Assembly: GCF_030418455.1 (NCBI RefSeq)
Contig: NZ_JAUHPW010000005.1
Coordinates: forward strand, 1 to 64,000
Direction of reading: 5' to 3'
DNA: 64,000 nucleotides
DNA from: Demequina litoralis
GTDB lineage: Bacteria > Actinomycetota > Actinomycetes > Actinomycetales > Demequinaceae
Part shown: piece by piece, positions 9,899 through 20,566 of the stretch
Layout: each line of letters starts with the position of its first letter
Numbering within the stretch: the stretch's first letter is position 1
The notes under the pieces: model-generated
Databases searched by the model: none
Seen by the model: the letters and a program-made list of their open reading frames with translations, nothing else
Told to the model about the DNA's origin: nothing
Made by a program: the position numbers and the translations under genes

Positions 9899-9998
9899 CC
9901 CCTCCACACACGGGCGACCGCGACCCACACGGACACCGGCGTGTCGCGGACGACACGCCGAGGATCCCCCTCCCTACGCCGCGTGACGTGTGGAGGGG
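9899..9998. terminator. Nested bidirectional terminator between convergent genes
   Basis: A perfect 10-bp stem with a four-base loop (9937-9946 with 9951-9960) lies between two convergent stop codons. It is enclosed by an 11-bp inverted repeat, CCCCTCCACAC at 9899-9909 and its complement at 9988-9998. A further partial copy of the GTGGAGGGG arm follows at about 10010. No T tract is present, as is common in actinobacteria. It should stop transcripts from both sides. Confidence 0.75.
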
Positions 9999-10031
9999 TG
10001 CACCGGGCGCGTGGAGGGGCGTCCGGCAGGA

Positions 10032-11834
10032 TCAGCCGGCCAGCGCCTCCCTGACGCGGGCGACCACGGCGCCCGCCGCATCGTCCACGGGCAGCGCCTC
10101 GCTCGTGCCCGCCGCGCGGACCTTGAGCTCGACGTTGCCCTCGGCGAGGCCGCGGCCCACCACGAGGATGAACGGCGCGCCGATGAGCTCGGCGTCCTTG
10201 AACTTCACACCGGGCGAGACCTTGAAGCGGTCGTCGTAGCAGACCTCGACGCCCGCGGCCTCGAGCTCCGCGGCCAGGCCGCCGGCCGCCTCGAAGACCG
10301 CCGCGTCCTTGCCGGTCGCGACGACGTGCACCTGGTAGGGCGCCACCTGGATGGGCCAGGACAGGCCCAGCTCGTCGTGGTTGTTCTCCGCGAGCAGCGC
10401 GACGGCGCGGGTGACGCCGATGCCGTACGAGCCCATGGTGACCACCTGCTGCTTGCCGTTCTCGTCGAGCACGCGCAGGTCGAGCGCCTCGGCGTACTTG
10501 CGGCCCAGCTGGAAGATGTGACCGATCTCGACGCCACGCGCGAGCTCGAGCGGACCCGAGCCGTCGGGCGCCTCGTCGCCGTCCCGCACGTCGGCGGCCT
10601 CGATGGTGCCGTCGCCCACGAAGTCGCGGCCCATGACGAGGTCGAAGACGTGCTTGCCGTGCTCGTTCGCGCCGGTGATCCAGCGGGTGCCGGGCACGAT
10701 GCGCGGGTCCAGCATGTACGGGATGGTCGCGTCGTCCTCGGAGAGGAAGGCGACGTCCGCCGGGCGGGCCTGCGGGCCGAGCACGCCGGGCCCGATGTAG
10801 CCCTTGACCAGCTCGGGGTGGCTCTTGAGGTCGTCCTCGTTCGCGGCCTCGACCGTCGCCGGGGCGAGCGCCGCCTCGAGGCGGGTCATGTCGACCTCGC
10901 GGTCGCCGGGCACACCGATGACGAGCAGCCCGCGCTCCCCCTCGGGGTTGGTCGCGGCGATCACCACGTTCTTGAGGGTGTCCGCGGCGGTCCACGGACG
11001 GTCCTCGCGGGGGTGGTGCGCGTTGGCCGAGGCGACCAGCGTGTCGATGGTCGGGGTGTCGGGGGTGTCCTCGACGTGCGCGGCGGGCGCGTCGTCGAAG
11101 GGCAGCGCGCCGGGCGCCGGGGTGGTGACCGCCTCGACGTTGGCGGCGTAGCCGCCGGGCGAGCGCACGAAGGTGTCCTCGCCGACCTCGGTGGGCGAGA
11201 GGAACTCCTCCGACCTCGAGCCGCCCATCGCGCCGGACTGCGCCTGCACGATCACGTACTCGAGGCCCAGGCGGTCGAAGATGCGGATGTAGGCCGCGCG
11301 CTGCGCCGCGTAGGACGCGTCGAGGCCCTCGTCCGTGAGGTCGAAGCTGTACGAGTCCTTCATGATGAACTCGCGGCCGCGCAGCAGGCCCGCGCGGGGG
11401 CGCGCCTCGTCGCGGTACTTCGTCTGGATCTGGTAGATCGTCAGCGGCAGGTCCTTGTAGCTGCTGTACAGGTCCTTGACCAGCAGCGTGAACATCTCCT
11501 CGTGCGTGGGCGCGAGGAGGTAGTCGCCGCCCTTGCGGTCGTGGAGGCGGAAGAGGTTGGGGCCGTACTCGGTCCACCGGTTGGTCGCCTCGTACGGCTC
11601 GCGCGGCAGCAGCGCCGGGAAGTGCACCTCCTGGCCGCCGGCGGCGTCCATCTCCTCGCGGACGATCGCCTCGACCTTCGCGAGCACCTTGAGGCCCAGC
11701 GGCAGCCAGGTGTAGATGCCGGGGGCGGCGCGGCGGATGTAGCCGGCGCGGACGAGCAGCTTGTGCGACGCGACCTCGGCGTCGGCGGGGTCCTCGCGCA
11801 GGGTGCGCAGGAAGAGCGTGGACATGCGGAGCAT
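10032..11834 (-). CDS. proS: Proline--tRNA ligase
   Basis: 600 residues, charging tRNA-Pro with proline. The N terminus ([18 protein letters not shown]) is typical of the bacterial-type enzyme. Class II motif 2 lies near residue 140 ([17 protein letters not shown]), and motif 3 (GSYGIGVTR) lies in the C-terminal half. The long insertion between them corresponds to the editing domain that removes mischarged alanine. A minus-strand TACCCT seven bases before the first ATG suggests a leaderless start. It stands alone, with terminators or gaps on both sides. One GGACGATGCG word (as its complement) falls at 10077 in the 3' end and another just upstream at 11863. Confidence 0.96.
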   Translation of the reverse strand: MLRMSTLFLRTLREDPADAEVASHKLLVRAGYIRRAAPGIYTWLPLGLKVLAKVEAIVREEMDAAGGQEVHFPALLPREPYEATNRWTEYGPNLFRLHDRKGGDYLLAPTHEEMFTLLVKDLYSSYKDLPLTIYQIQTKYRDEARPRAGLLRGREFIMKDSYSFDLTDEGLDASYAAQRAAYIRIFDRLGLEYVIVQAQSGAMGGSRSEEFLSPTEVGEDTFVRSPGGYAANVEAVTTPAPGALPFDDAPAAHVEDTPDTPTIDTLVASANAHHPREDRPWTAADTLKNVVIAATNPEGERGLLVIGVPGDREVDMTRLEAALAPATVEAANEDDLKSHPELVKGYIGPGVLGPQARPADVAFLSEDDATIPYMLDPRIVPGTRWITGANEHGKHVFDLVMGRDFVGDGTIEAADVRDGDEAPDGSGPLELARGVEIGHIFQLGRKYAEALDLRVLDENGKQQVVTMGSYGIGVTRAVALLAENNHDELGLSWPIQVAPYQVHVVATGKDAAVFEAAGGLAAELEAAGVEVCYDDRFKVSPGVKFKDAELIGAPFILVVGRGLAEGNVELKVRAAGTSEALPVDDAAGAVVARVREALAG

Positions 11835-11887
11835 GGGGTCAAGGGTATCGGTCGCGGGAGGCGGACGATGCGGGGGGCGCGACGGCG

Positions 11888-13258
11888 TCAGAGCCTCGAG
11901 TACCGCGTGAGGAAGAAGGCCATCTGCTGACGCGTGAGCGCGTCCGTGTCACGGTAGGTGCCGTCGCCGTAGCCCGTCGCGACGCCGTGCTCGTGGACCC
12001 AGGCGATGGCCCGGTAGCCCGGGTCTCCGGGACCGATGTCCGTGAACGGGGACCGCTTCGGGGCGTCGTAGCCGCGATCTCCCGAGTAGCGGAACAGGAA
12101 CCACGCCATCTGCCGGCGGGACAGGGGTGCGGTGTCGCGGAACGTGCCGTCGTCGTATCCGGTCGCGATCCCCTCCTGGTGGAGCCACACGACCGCCTTG
12201 TAGCCCGTGTCGCCCGGGCCGATGTCCGTGAACGGCGACCTCCCGGGCAGGTCGACCCGGGGCGAGCCCGCGTAGCGGTACAGGAACATCGCCATCTGGC
12301 GACGGGTGAGCACGTCGGTGGGCCCGTACCGGCCGTCCGAGTAGCCCTTGGCGATGCCGTGCGACCCGACCCACGAGATGGCTCCGAAGGCCCCGTCCTC
12401 GCCGTCCACATCCGTGAAGTGCGCGGCGTCGATCCGCTGCCCGCGCACCCGCGGCTTCACGGTGACGAGCGTCGGCGGGACGGTGCGCTCGCCGAGGACG
12501 AGGACGTCGCCGACCGCGGCCGGGTGGGTCCAACGGAGAAGCTCGTCGTAGTTCCCGTACCAGAAGTCGTCCCCGGAGTAGGACTGCCAAAGTTCGACGG
12601 TGCGCAGGTTCCTCGGCACGATCCGAAGGATGTACTGCTCCCCGGCCGCCACCTCGTCGAGGATCGCGAGACGACCAGGCCGCGTGCAGTCGATCGATAC
12701 CGGCCGCTCCCACGCCTCCGCGCGCGCCGCGTTCCGGCTGTTCGCCGCGATCGCCTCCTGGGTGCTCTCGCTGAGCGGATAGCGGTAGGCCGCGACGCAC
12801 AGCACATCGCTCGTCCACGACTCCTTGCCGCGCACCCGCACCATCAACGGCGTCGACGTGTCGAGCTCGACAGGTCTCGCCCAGACCGTGCTCGGGGACG
12901 AGGACGAGATCCCGATGCGCCCCGGGAACGCGGTGACCCCCACGGGGGCGATCGTCGTCTCCCAGTACTCCGCCCACTGCCGCGAACGTCCGGGGATCCC
13001 GCCGACGAGCACCTTGTAGCCGCCCGCCTTCACGCCCTCGAAGCGGTAGACGCCGTCCTCGATGTCGACCCGATCCACCAGGTCGCCCTTCCACGTGTAG
13101 AGCTTCGCCCAGCCGGAGTCGACGTCGCCGCCCGAGACCTGGCCTGCGATGGTCCGGGTGGCCGCGGCGTCGGCCGCGGACGGCGCCCCGACCGCCATCA
13201 TCAGCGCGACGGCGAGCGCCGCCCCGAACCTTGCGAGCGCGGACGTCGGTGCGAGCAT
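11888..13258 (-). CDS. Secreted protein with three C-terminal SLH domains
   Basis: 456 residues. A signal peptide of about 32 residues precedes a segment with a carboxypeptidase-regulatory-like look (about 35-95: [18 protein letters not shown]). The middle part, about 100-275, is not recognised. Three S-layer-homology repeats occupy about 283-456, each with the pattern FTDI...GY+A+.WL...GI.TGY.DGT(Y/F)....L(T/S)R.QMA.FL.RY. SLH repeats usually anchor exported proteins to secondary cell-wall polymers. The ATG at 13258 has GGGGGG upstream. It lies 53 bases before proS and is preceded by the terminator of the next SLH gene, so it is probably transcribed alone. Confidence 0.85.
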   Translation of the reverse strand: MLAPTSALARFGAALAVALMMAVGAPSAADAAATRTIAGQVSGGDVDSGWAKLYTWKGDLVDRVDIEDGVYRFEGVKAGGYKVLVGGIPGRSRQWAEYWETTIAPVGVTAFPGRIGISSSSPSTVWARPVELDTSTPLMVRVRGKESWTSDVLCVAAYRYPLSESTQEAIAANSRNAARAEAWERPVSIDCTRPGRLAILDEVAAGEQYILRIVPRNLRTVELWQSYSGDDFWYGNYDELLRWTHPAAVGDVLVLGERTVPPTLVTVKPRVRGQRIDAAHFTDVDGEDGAFGAISWVGSHGIAKGYSDGRYGPTDVLTRRQMAMFLYRYAGSPRVDLPGRSPFTDIGPGDTGYKAVVWLHQEGIATGYDDGTFRDTAPLSRRQMAWFLFRYSGDRGYDAPKRSPFTDIGPGDPGYRAIAWVHEHGVATGYGDGTYRDTDALTRQQMAFFLTRYSRL

Positions 13259-13390
13259 GCGGTCCCCCCAGCGCCGTCTGTCCGGCTCCGCGAGCCTGCG
13301 TCACCAAACGGCATCGCGTGCCACCGTAGCAGCGCCATCCGCGTCGGAGCAGCGACGATGCCGGCCGGGACGATGCGGCCGCAGACGACG

Positions 13391-13424
13391 CGACCGCCGC
13401 CGGCCCGAGGGCCGACGGCGGTCG
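13391..13424 (-). terminator. Hairpin terminator of the larger SLH gene
   Basis: CGACCGCCG pairs with CGGCGGTCG (13391-13399 with 13416-13424). After one C/A mismatch, CGGCC pairs with GGCCG around a CGAG loop. It lies 18 bases past the stop codon of the 789-residue SLH gene. Confidence 0.7.
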
Positions 13425-13442
13425 TGTGAGAGGTGCTGTCCG

Positions 13443-15812
13443 CTACAGGCTCGAGAACCGGTAGAGGAAGCCCGCCATCTGGCGGCGGATCATGTCCTGC
13501 CTCGGACGGAACGAGCCGTCGGTGTAGCCGGAGGCGATGCCCTCGTTCACCATGAACACCATGGCGCGGTAGCCGTTGTCGCCGGCCGCGACGTCCGTGA
13601 AGGGCGTCGTGTCGGGCATCTCGACCGCGGGTCGGCCCGCGAAGCGGTAGAGGAGCTTCGCCATGCTGCGGCGCGACACGGTCACCTTCGGACGGAACGA
13701 GCCGTCGCCGTAGCCGGTGGCGATCTCCTGCTCGTTCAGCCACACCATGGCGCGGTAGCCGTTGTCACCGGGCTCGATGTCCGTGAAGGGCGACTCCGTC
13801 GGGAGCTCGAAGTCCGGGCGGCCGGCGAAGCGGTAGAGCATCTTCGCCACGCTGCGACGGGTCACGGACGCGGTGGGACGGAAGGTGCCGTCGGAGTAGC
13901 CCGCGGCGATGCCCTGCTCGTGCAGCCAGGTGATCGCGGCGAAGCCCTTCGCACCCTCGGGCACGTCGCTGAAGTAGACGGTCGGGACGCACGTGTCGGT
14001 GGGACGCTCGGCGTTGATGAGCACGTTGTCGACCGGCAGCGCGTCGAAGCCGTTGGTCACGATCCAGCCGTAGCGGTTGCCGCCCACGGTGTCGCCGATG
14101 ACGTCCTTCGCGTTCGACTTCGTCCACGTCTTGAGGACGGTGCCCTCGGCGTCGGCGACGGAGATGTCGACCGACAGCACGCCGTCGACGTCCGAGAACG
14201 TGTGCGAGACCGTGTACCAGCCCGACTCGTCGATCGTCAGCGTGTCGCCCGACAGCGGCGCGACATCCACGGCCGCGAAGCCCGCGTTGTTCGACGCACC
14301 CAGCGTCCACGAGCCCTCACCCGCGGACTGCGCGTGCAGGATGAAGTCGCGACGGTGGTCGCCCGCGGTGTTGTTCGACGCCACCGACCAGTCGAACTGG
14401 TTCAGCGTGCCACCGGTCTCCACCTCGGTGTCGAGGTAGAAGTCGGCGCTGGTGAACCAGCCACCCTCCGGGAACGTGTTCGAGTACCCACCGAAACGGG
14501 TGAACTGGTACGCGTAGTCGTCACCGTCGACGTTCTGGCCCGCGACCGCGTAGTAGCAGCCGGCGGCGGCCGGGATGCCGGCGGTGCCGGTCTTCACGGG
14601 GGTGACGTTGCCGAAGCTCTCGACGCTCGCCTCGGTCTCGAAGCCGTAGACGTCCGAGCCCGGCACGGTGCAGGCCTCGGCCGCGGCGACGGTGAAGTCG
14701 AACTTGTACTGCTTCTTGATCTTGGTGCTGCCGTCGGAGACGACGCGGTAGTCGCCGGGCTCGAGGTTGTCGAGCTCGAGCGTCGCGGTCTCGCCGGCGG
14801 CGACGGTCGCGAACGGCACGATCTCGCCGGGCGCGCCGGTGGTGCCGTCCTCGTAGTAGAAGGTCTCGGCGGTGCCGCCGGTGCCGTCGCCCAGGTTCTT
14901 GACCTGGAACGTGCGGTCGCCCTCGGTCCACAGCGGGGTCACGGTGTACGCGAAGCCGCCGTCGGCGGAGCAGGTCGCGTCGAAGGACTCGGCGACGACG
15001 GGCTCACAGCCGCCGGTGGGACGCTCGGCGTTGATGAGCACGTTGTCGACCGGCAGCGCATCGAAGCCGTTGGTCACGATCCAGCCGTAGCGGTTGCCGC
15101 CCACGGTGTCGCCGATGACGTCCTTCACGTTCGACTTCGTCCACGTCTTGAGGACGGTGCCCTCGGCGTCGGCGACGGAGATGTCGACCGACAGCACGCC
15201 GTCCACGTCCGAGAACGTGTGCGAGACCGTGTACCAGCCCGACTCGTCGATCGTCAGCGTGTCGCCCGACAGCGGCGCGACATCCACGGCCGCGAAGCCC
15301 GCGTTGTTCGACGCACCCAGCGTCCACGAGCCCTCACCCGCGGACTGCGCGTGCAGGATGAAGTCGCGACGGTGGTCGCCCGCGGTGTTGTTCGACGCCA
15401 CCGACCAGTCGAACTGGTTCAGCGTGCCACCGGTCTCCACCTCGGTGTCGAGGTAGAAGTCGGCGCTGGTGAACCAGCCACCCTCCGGGAACGTGTTCGA
15501 GTACCCACCGAAACGGGTCATCTGGTACTCGTAGCCCGCGTCGTCCAGGTTCTGCGACGCGACGGCGTAGTAGCAGCCGGACGCGGCGTCGAGGCCGTCG
15601 GCGCCGGTCTTCGCGACCGAGACGCCCGTGAGCCCGTCGGTGCCCTCGGCGTCGATGCTCGCCGCCGACTCGAAGCCGTAGACCTCGGAGCCCGGGTAGG
15701 TGTCGTCGGACGTCGCGCCTGCCGCGGTGGCGGTCAGGACGCTGGCGCCCAGCGCCGCGAGCAGGGTGCCCGCGACGGCGCGCGAGGCGCGCCAGGAATG
15801 GGTGTTCCCCAT
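13443..15812 (-). CDS. Large secreted SLH-domain protein with a duplicated internal module
   Basis: 789 residues. It begins with a signal peptide (about 1-33) and ends with three SLH repeats (about 615-789), so it should be exported and held at the cell wall. Between them are two copies of a roughly 230-residue module (about 40-275 and 390-620) that starts SEVYGFE/SDVYGFE and continues GCYYAVA, FTSADFYLDTEVETGG and FILHAQSAGEGSW. They are separated by a domain that looks like an Ig-like or Cna-B-type spacer (about 280-385, with GETATLELDNLEPGDYRV). The module has the beta-rich look of a carbohydrate-binding or jelly-roll domain, but I do not recognise its family. The two modules are almost identical over 168 residues. 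The ATG at 15812 has GAGGGG upstream. Confidence 0.85.
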   Translation of the reverse strand: MGNTHSWRASRAVAGTLLAALGASVLTATAAGATSDDTYPGSEVYGFESAASIDAEGTDGLTGVSVAKTGADGLDAASGCYYAVASQNLDDAGYEYQMTRFGGYSNTFPEGGWFTSADFYLDTEVETGGTLNQFDWSVASNNTAGDHRRDFILHAQSAGEGSWTLGASNNAGFAAVDVAPLSGDTLTIDESGWYTVSHTFSDVDGVLSVDISVADAEGTVLKTWTKSNVKDVIGDTVGGNRYGWIVTNGFDALPVDNVLINAERPTGGCEPVVAESFDATCSADGGFAYTVTPLWTEGDRTFQVKNLGDGTGGTAETFYYEDGTTGAPGEIVPFATVAAGETATLELDNLEPGDYRVVSDGSTKIKKQYKFDFTVAAAEACTVPGSDVYGFETEASVESFGNVTPVKTGTAGIPAAAGCYYAVAGQNVDGDDYAYQFTRFGGYSNTFPEGGWFTSADFYLDTEVETGGTLNQFDWSVASNNTAGDHRRDFILHAQSAGEGSWTLGASNNAGFAAVDVAPLSGDTLTIDESGWYTVSHTFSDVDGVLSVDISVADAEGTVLKTWTKSNAKDVIGDTVGGNRYGWIVTNGFDALPVDNVLINAERPTDTCVPTVYFSDVPEGAKGFAAITWLHEQGIAAGYSDGTFRPTASVTRRSVAKMLYRFAGRPDFELPTESPFTDIEPGDNGYRAMVWLNEQEIATGYGDGSFRPKVTVSRRSMAKLLYRFAGRPAVEMPDTTPFTDVAAGDNGYRAMVFMVNEGIASGYTDGSFRPRQDMIRRQMAGFLYRFSSL
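13999..14502 (-). repeat. Copy 2 of the intragenic ~504-bp duplication
   Basis: This stretch matches 15016-15519 at a constant offset of 1,017 bp, with only three differences seen by eye (near 14044, 14110 and 14188). Two are silent and one exchanges Val for Ala. Similarity continues past the edges at a lower level, so the sharp block suggests recent gene conversion between older duplicates, or a recent duplication. Confidence 0.92.
15016..15519 (-). repeat. Copy 1 of the intragenic ~504-bp duplication
   Basis: This is the upstream partner of 13999-14502 within the same reading frame. The identical blocks in direct orientation make the gene prone to loss or gain of one module by recombination. 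Confidence 0.92.
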
Positions 15813-15891
15813 GTGATCCCCTCAGATCCGTGCGCGCGCACGCACCTGTGGGTGGTTCCCGTGTGCGTCGCTGCGCGCGAGTAGCGAGAAG

Positions 15892-15897
15892 AGTCTA
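15892..15897 (-). promoter_or_regulatory. Possible -10 element of the larger SLH gene
   Basis: The minus strand reads TAGACT here, about 80 bases before the SLH start codon. No convincing -35 hexamer is seen upstream. The leader between them is GC-rich with alternating GC stretches (about 15830-15840). Confidence 0.35.
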
Positions 15898-15983
15898 AGA
15901 AGGCCCACCGACAGCGATCGTCGAAAGACGCCGATAACGTCGTTGCCGTGACGAACGCCACACCGATGGCGCGGAGGCGGTCG

Positions 15984-16900
15984 TCACATCATGACGGTCG
16001 CGAACGTCCCCACCTCGCGGAAGCCCACCGCGTCGTACGCGCGGATCGCCACCGGGTTGAAGTCGTTGACGTAGAGGCTGACCGTCGGGGCGAGCTGCGC
16101 GCGCGCCGCGTCGATCACGGCGCCCAGCCCGGCGCGCGCGAGCCCGCGTCCGCGCAGGTCGGGATGCACCCACACGCCCTGGAGCTGCGCCACTCCCCCG
16201 CCGAGCGCCCCCACCTCGGCCTTGAACACCACCTGCCGCCTGCCGTCGACGGTGCCCATCTGGATGTAGGACCGCCCGGCGCGCACGAGGTAGCGGAGGC
16301 GCTCCTCGTAGCCCGCGCGGCCGTGCCGCATCGGGTCGTAGCCGACCTCGCCGATGAACATGTGGACGCACGCGGGCAGCAGCAGGTCGTAGTCGTCGAG
16401 CGTCGCGCGGCGCACGGCCTCGAGGTCGAGGCCGGACGCGTCGATGCCGGCGACGCGTCGGGGGTCGTGGTCGATCGCCATCGACACCTGGCGCGCCCGC
16501 ACCTCGCGTGCGGGCCCCCACCAGGGCTCGACGCGCCCCCACAGGTCGAGCGTGACGCCGGCGGGGCCCACGAGCGCCGCGGGCCTCGTGAGGCGCGCGA
16601 TCGCGGCCGCGGCGACCTCGGCGCGCAACGAGTCCTCGTCCTCGCAGTCGCCCTCCGGGAGCACCGGCGAGAGGTTCGCCCCGTTCCACACGAGGCCGAC
16701 GAGGCTGGAGTGGAGGCCGGAGCGGCGCCGCACGCCCCACAGCGAGCCCGTCATGATGCCCGAGGCCCGGGCCGTCTCGAGGTGCATGAGCGGCACCACG
16801 TGCGCGACCGGGTCGCGGCGCGCGAGCGAGATGGCGGTCTCGAGGTCACGCCGCTGCAGGGGCGCCAGCGTGTGCTGGGCGCGCCTGAGCAACGAGTCCG

Positions 16901-16904
<4 letters not shown>
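15984..16904 (-). CDS. GNAT-family N-acetyltransferase (DUF4081 plus GNAT)
   Basis: 306 residues. The N-terminal half resembles the DUF4081 domain, and the C-terminal half is a GNAT domain with the acetyl-CoA-binding motif [10 protein letters not shown] near residue 245 and the terminal strand-helix [22 protein letters not shown]. It would move an acetyl group from acetyl-CoA to an unknown amine. Its ATG overlaps the ispG stop as ATGA, so the two are translationally coupled. A GNAT directly after ispG is also found in Mycobacterium (the Rv2867c position), so the link is old. The substrate is unknown. Confidence 0.88.
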
Positions 16905-18055
<1,151 letters not shown>

Positions 18056-18092
18056 GTTGTCAGTATCTCCTAAGGCCGATGCGGTTCCGCCG

Positions 18093-19406
18093 TCACACCA
18101 CGCTGACGGGCGCGACGATGTCCGCGTAGATGAGGATGACGCCCATGGCGAGAAGCAGGGCGAAGACGCCGTAGGCGAGGGGCATCATGCGGGCCACGTC
18201 GACGGGCGCCGGCCTCGGCAGGCCGCGCACGCGCGCCCAGCCGTTCTTGATGCCCTGCCAGAAGGCGGAGACGATGTGCCCGCCGTCGAGCGGGACGAGG
18301 GGGATCATGTTGAAGGCGAACAGCGCGAGGTTGAGGCTGCCCAGCAGCATGAGCATGTCGACGACCTTGTCGCCGATCGAGTAGCCCTGGACCTCCGCGC
18401 TGGAGATCTCGCCGGCGACGCGGCCGACGCCCACGAGGCCCATGACGGAGTCCGTGGTGCGCTCCTCGAGCCCCACGGACGCGCGGGCGACGTGGTAGAC
18501 GTTCTCGGGCAGGTGCCAGATCACGTCGGCCGTCGCGCCGAGGACGTAGCCGGTGTACTCGACGCCGGCGCCGATCCCCTGGCGCTGGGTCTCGGTCGTG
18601 GGCGCGATGCCCATGTAGCCGACCTCCTCCGTCACCACCGCGCCGTCGGCGTCGGTGACCACGGCGCCGGAGTCGTCGTAGACCGCACGCTCGCGCAGCG
18701 CGGGCGTGAGGGGGACGTCGACGGTGCCGCCGTCGCGCTGGACCGTGAGGACGACCTCCTCGCCCGGGCGGTCCGCGACGTAGTCGGTGAAGGTCTCCCA
18801 GTCGGACACCGGTGTGCCGTCGACCGCGGTGACGGTGTCGCCGGCCTCGAGGCCGGCCTGCGAGGCCGGGGACGCGGGGTCGCCCTCGGCGCAGTCGACG
18901 GCGCCCGCGGCGGGCACGCACGCCGTCACCTGCGACACCGTGAGGGTCGGGTGGCCGGGGGTGCCGACGAGGAAGAGGATGCCGGTGAAGAGCAGGACGG
19001 CGATGACGAGGTTGACGAAGGGACCGCCGAACATGACGATCGCCTTGCGCCACCAGGTGAGGTGGTAGAAGGCGCGGGCGTCCTCGCCCGGCTGGATCTC
19101 CTCGACGGAGGCCTCGCGGGTGTCGGCGATGAGCTGCGCGACGCGTCCGGTGCCCTTGACGGGCTTGACCGCCTCGGCCGGCGGGATCATGCCGACGAGC
19201 TTGACGTAGCCGCCCAGCGGGATCGCCTTGACGCCGTACTCGGTCTCCTTGCCGCGGCGCGACCACAGCGTGGGACCGAAGCCCACGAAGTACTCGCTCA
19301 CCCGCACGCCGAAGCGCTTGGCGGGGACCATGTGACCGAGCTCGTGGAGCGCGATCGAGACGAGCAGCCCCACGAGCAGGACGACCCACCCGATGACCTC
19401 TGCCAT
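18093..19406 (-). CDS. rip1: RIP metalloprotease (site-2 protease, Rip1/RseP family)
   Basis: 437 residues. This membrane-embedded zinc protease cuts transmembrane anti-sigma factors or other short membrane proteins. The zinc-binding HELGH lies at residues 21-25 in the first helix. A PDZ domain occupies about 170-260, and the second active-site motif, [12 protein letters not shown], lies near residue 370. The reading frame is open far upstream, but the ATG at 19406 has GGGTAGGA in front and starts right at the first helix. It sits between dxr and ispG as in Mycobacterium. A plausible but untested substrate is the membrane anti-sigma candidate at 33430-34236. Confidence 0.94.
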   Translation of the reverse strand: MAEVIGWVVLLVGLLVSIALHELGHMVPAKRFGVRVSEYFVGFGPTLWSRRGKETEYGVKAIPLGGYVKLVGMIPPAEAVKPVKGTGRVAQLIADTREASVEEIQPGEDARAFYHLTWWRKAIVMFGGPFVNLVIAVLLFTGILFLVGTPGHPTLTVSQVTACVPAAGAVDCAEGDPASPASQAGLEAGDTVTAVDGTPVSDWETFTDYVADRPGEEVVLTVQRDGGTVDVPLTPALRERAVYDDSGAVVTDADGAVVTEEVGYMGIAPTTETQRQGIGAGVEYTGYVLGATADVIWHLPENVYHVARASVGLEERTTDSVMGLVGVGRVAGEISSAEVQGYSIGDKVVDMLMLLGSLNLALFAFNMIPLVPLDGGHIVSAFWQGIKNGWARVRGLPRPAPVDVARMMPLAYGVFALLLAMGVILIYADIVAPVSVV

Positions 19407-19411
19407 GTGTC

Positions 19412-20566
19412 CTACCCTCTCACTTCCGCGATCGCCTGCCGCGCCTGGGCGCGCGCCCACGCCTCCGCGCGGTCGACCTCCTCCAAGGTGAGCTCCGCGG
19501 GGGCGCTGTACTCCTCGACAACGCGCCGGACGGTGTCCACGATCCCGAGGAACGGCAGCGCGCCGTCGACGAAGGCCTGCACGCACTCCTCGTTGGCGGC
19601 GTTGAACACGGCCGGGTGCAGGGACGATGCGGCGACGGCGGCGCGCATGAGGCGGATCGCGGGGAACGCGTCCTCGTCGAGCGGCTCGAAGGTCCACGCC
19701 TGCGCGTGCGTCCAGTCGAGGCGCGGTGCGACGTCGGGCAGCCGCTCGGGCCAGCTGAGCCCCAGCGCGATGGGCAGCCGCATGTCCGGCGGAGAGGCCT
19801 GCGCGATGGTGGCGCCGTCCACGAACTCGACCATCGAGTGCACGATCGACTGCGGGTGCACCACGACGTCGATGCGGTCCATCGGGATGCCGAAGAGCAG
19901 GTGCGCCTCCGCCACCTCGAGCGCCTTGTTCACCATGGACGCCGAGTTGATGGTGACCACCGGGCCCATGTCCCAGTTGGGGTGGGCGAGAGCGTCGGCG
20001 GGCGTGACGGCCTCGAGCGACGCGCGGCTGCGTCCCCGGAAGGCGCCGCCGGACGCCGTCACCACCAGGCGGCGGACCTCGCCGCGGCTGCCCGAGCGCA
20101 GGCACTGCGCGAGCGCCGAGTGCTCCGAGTCGACGGGCACGATCTGGTCCTCGCGCTGCATCGCGGCGTGCACGAGCGCACCGCCCGCGACCAGCGACTC
20201 CTTGTTGGCGAGCGCGAGCGTCGAGCCGGACTCGAGGGCCGCAAGGGTGGGTCGCAGGCCCACCGAGCCCGTCATGCCGTTGAGCACGACGTCGGCGCCG
20301 ACACGGGCGGCCTCGACCACCGCATCGGCCCCGCCCCTCACCTCGACGCCGGGGAGGGCCTCGGCGAGGGCGGGCACGACCTCCTCGCGCGCGACGGCCA
20401 CGTAGCGGGGACGATGCGCGCGGGCCTGGGCGACGATCGCGTCGGGGTCGGCGCCGCCGGCGGCGAGCGCGACTACCTCGAGGCGGCCGGGGTGGCGCGA
20501 GACGACGTCGAGCGCCTGGGTGCCGATCGAGCCGGTCGACCCCAGCAGGGAGACGGTGCGGGTCAT
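19412..20566 (-). CDS. dxr: 1-deoxy-D-xylulose 5-phosphate reductoisomerase
   Basis: 384 residues. It converts DXP to MEP with NADPH. The N-terminal Rossmann motif GSTGSIGTQ lies at residues 9-17, followed by the metal and substrate segments ALANKESLV, VDSEHSA and TASGGAF. It overlaps the preceding DivIVA-domain gene as ATGA and is followed after five bases by rip1. Two GGACGATGCG words lie inside it, at 19622 and 20409. Confidence 0.96.
   Translation of the reverse strand: MTRTVSLLGSTGSIGTQALDVVSRHPGRLEVVALAAGGADPDAIVAQARAHRPRYVAVAREEVVPALAEALPGVEVRGGADAVVEAARVGADVVLNGMTGSVGLRPTLAALESGSTLALANKESLVAGGALVHAAMQREDQIVPVDSEHSALAQCLRSGSRGEVRRLVVTASGGAFRGRSRASLEAVTPADALAHPNWDMGPVVTINSASMVNKALEVAEAHLLFGIPMDRIDVVVHPQSIVHSMVEFVDGATIAQASPPDMRLPIALGLSWPERLPDVAPRLDWTHAQAWTFEPLDEDAFPAIRLMRAAVAASSLHPAVFNAANEECVQAFVDGALPFLGIVDTVRRVVEEYSAPAELTLEEVDRAEAWARAQARQAIAEVRG

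Noticed and set aside
14002..15519. Assembly duplication as explanation for the repeated module
   Set aside because: The copies carry distinct differences and differ outside the block, and the unit keeps the reading frame, so a true duplication is likelier, although only long reads exclude a collapse or error.
13149..15884. A 911-residue plus-strand open frame opposite the SLH gene
   Set aside because: Its translation is low complexity and mirrors the repeated module on the other strand; the minus strand has a signal peptide and SLH repeats.
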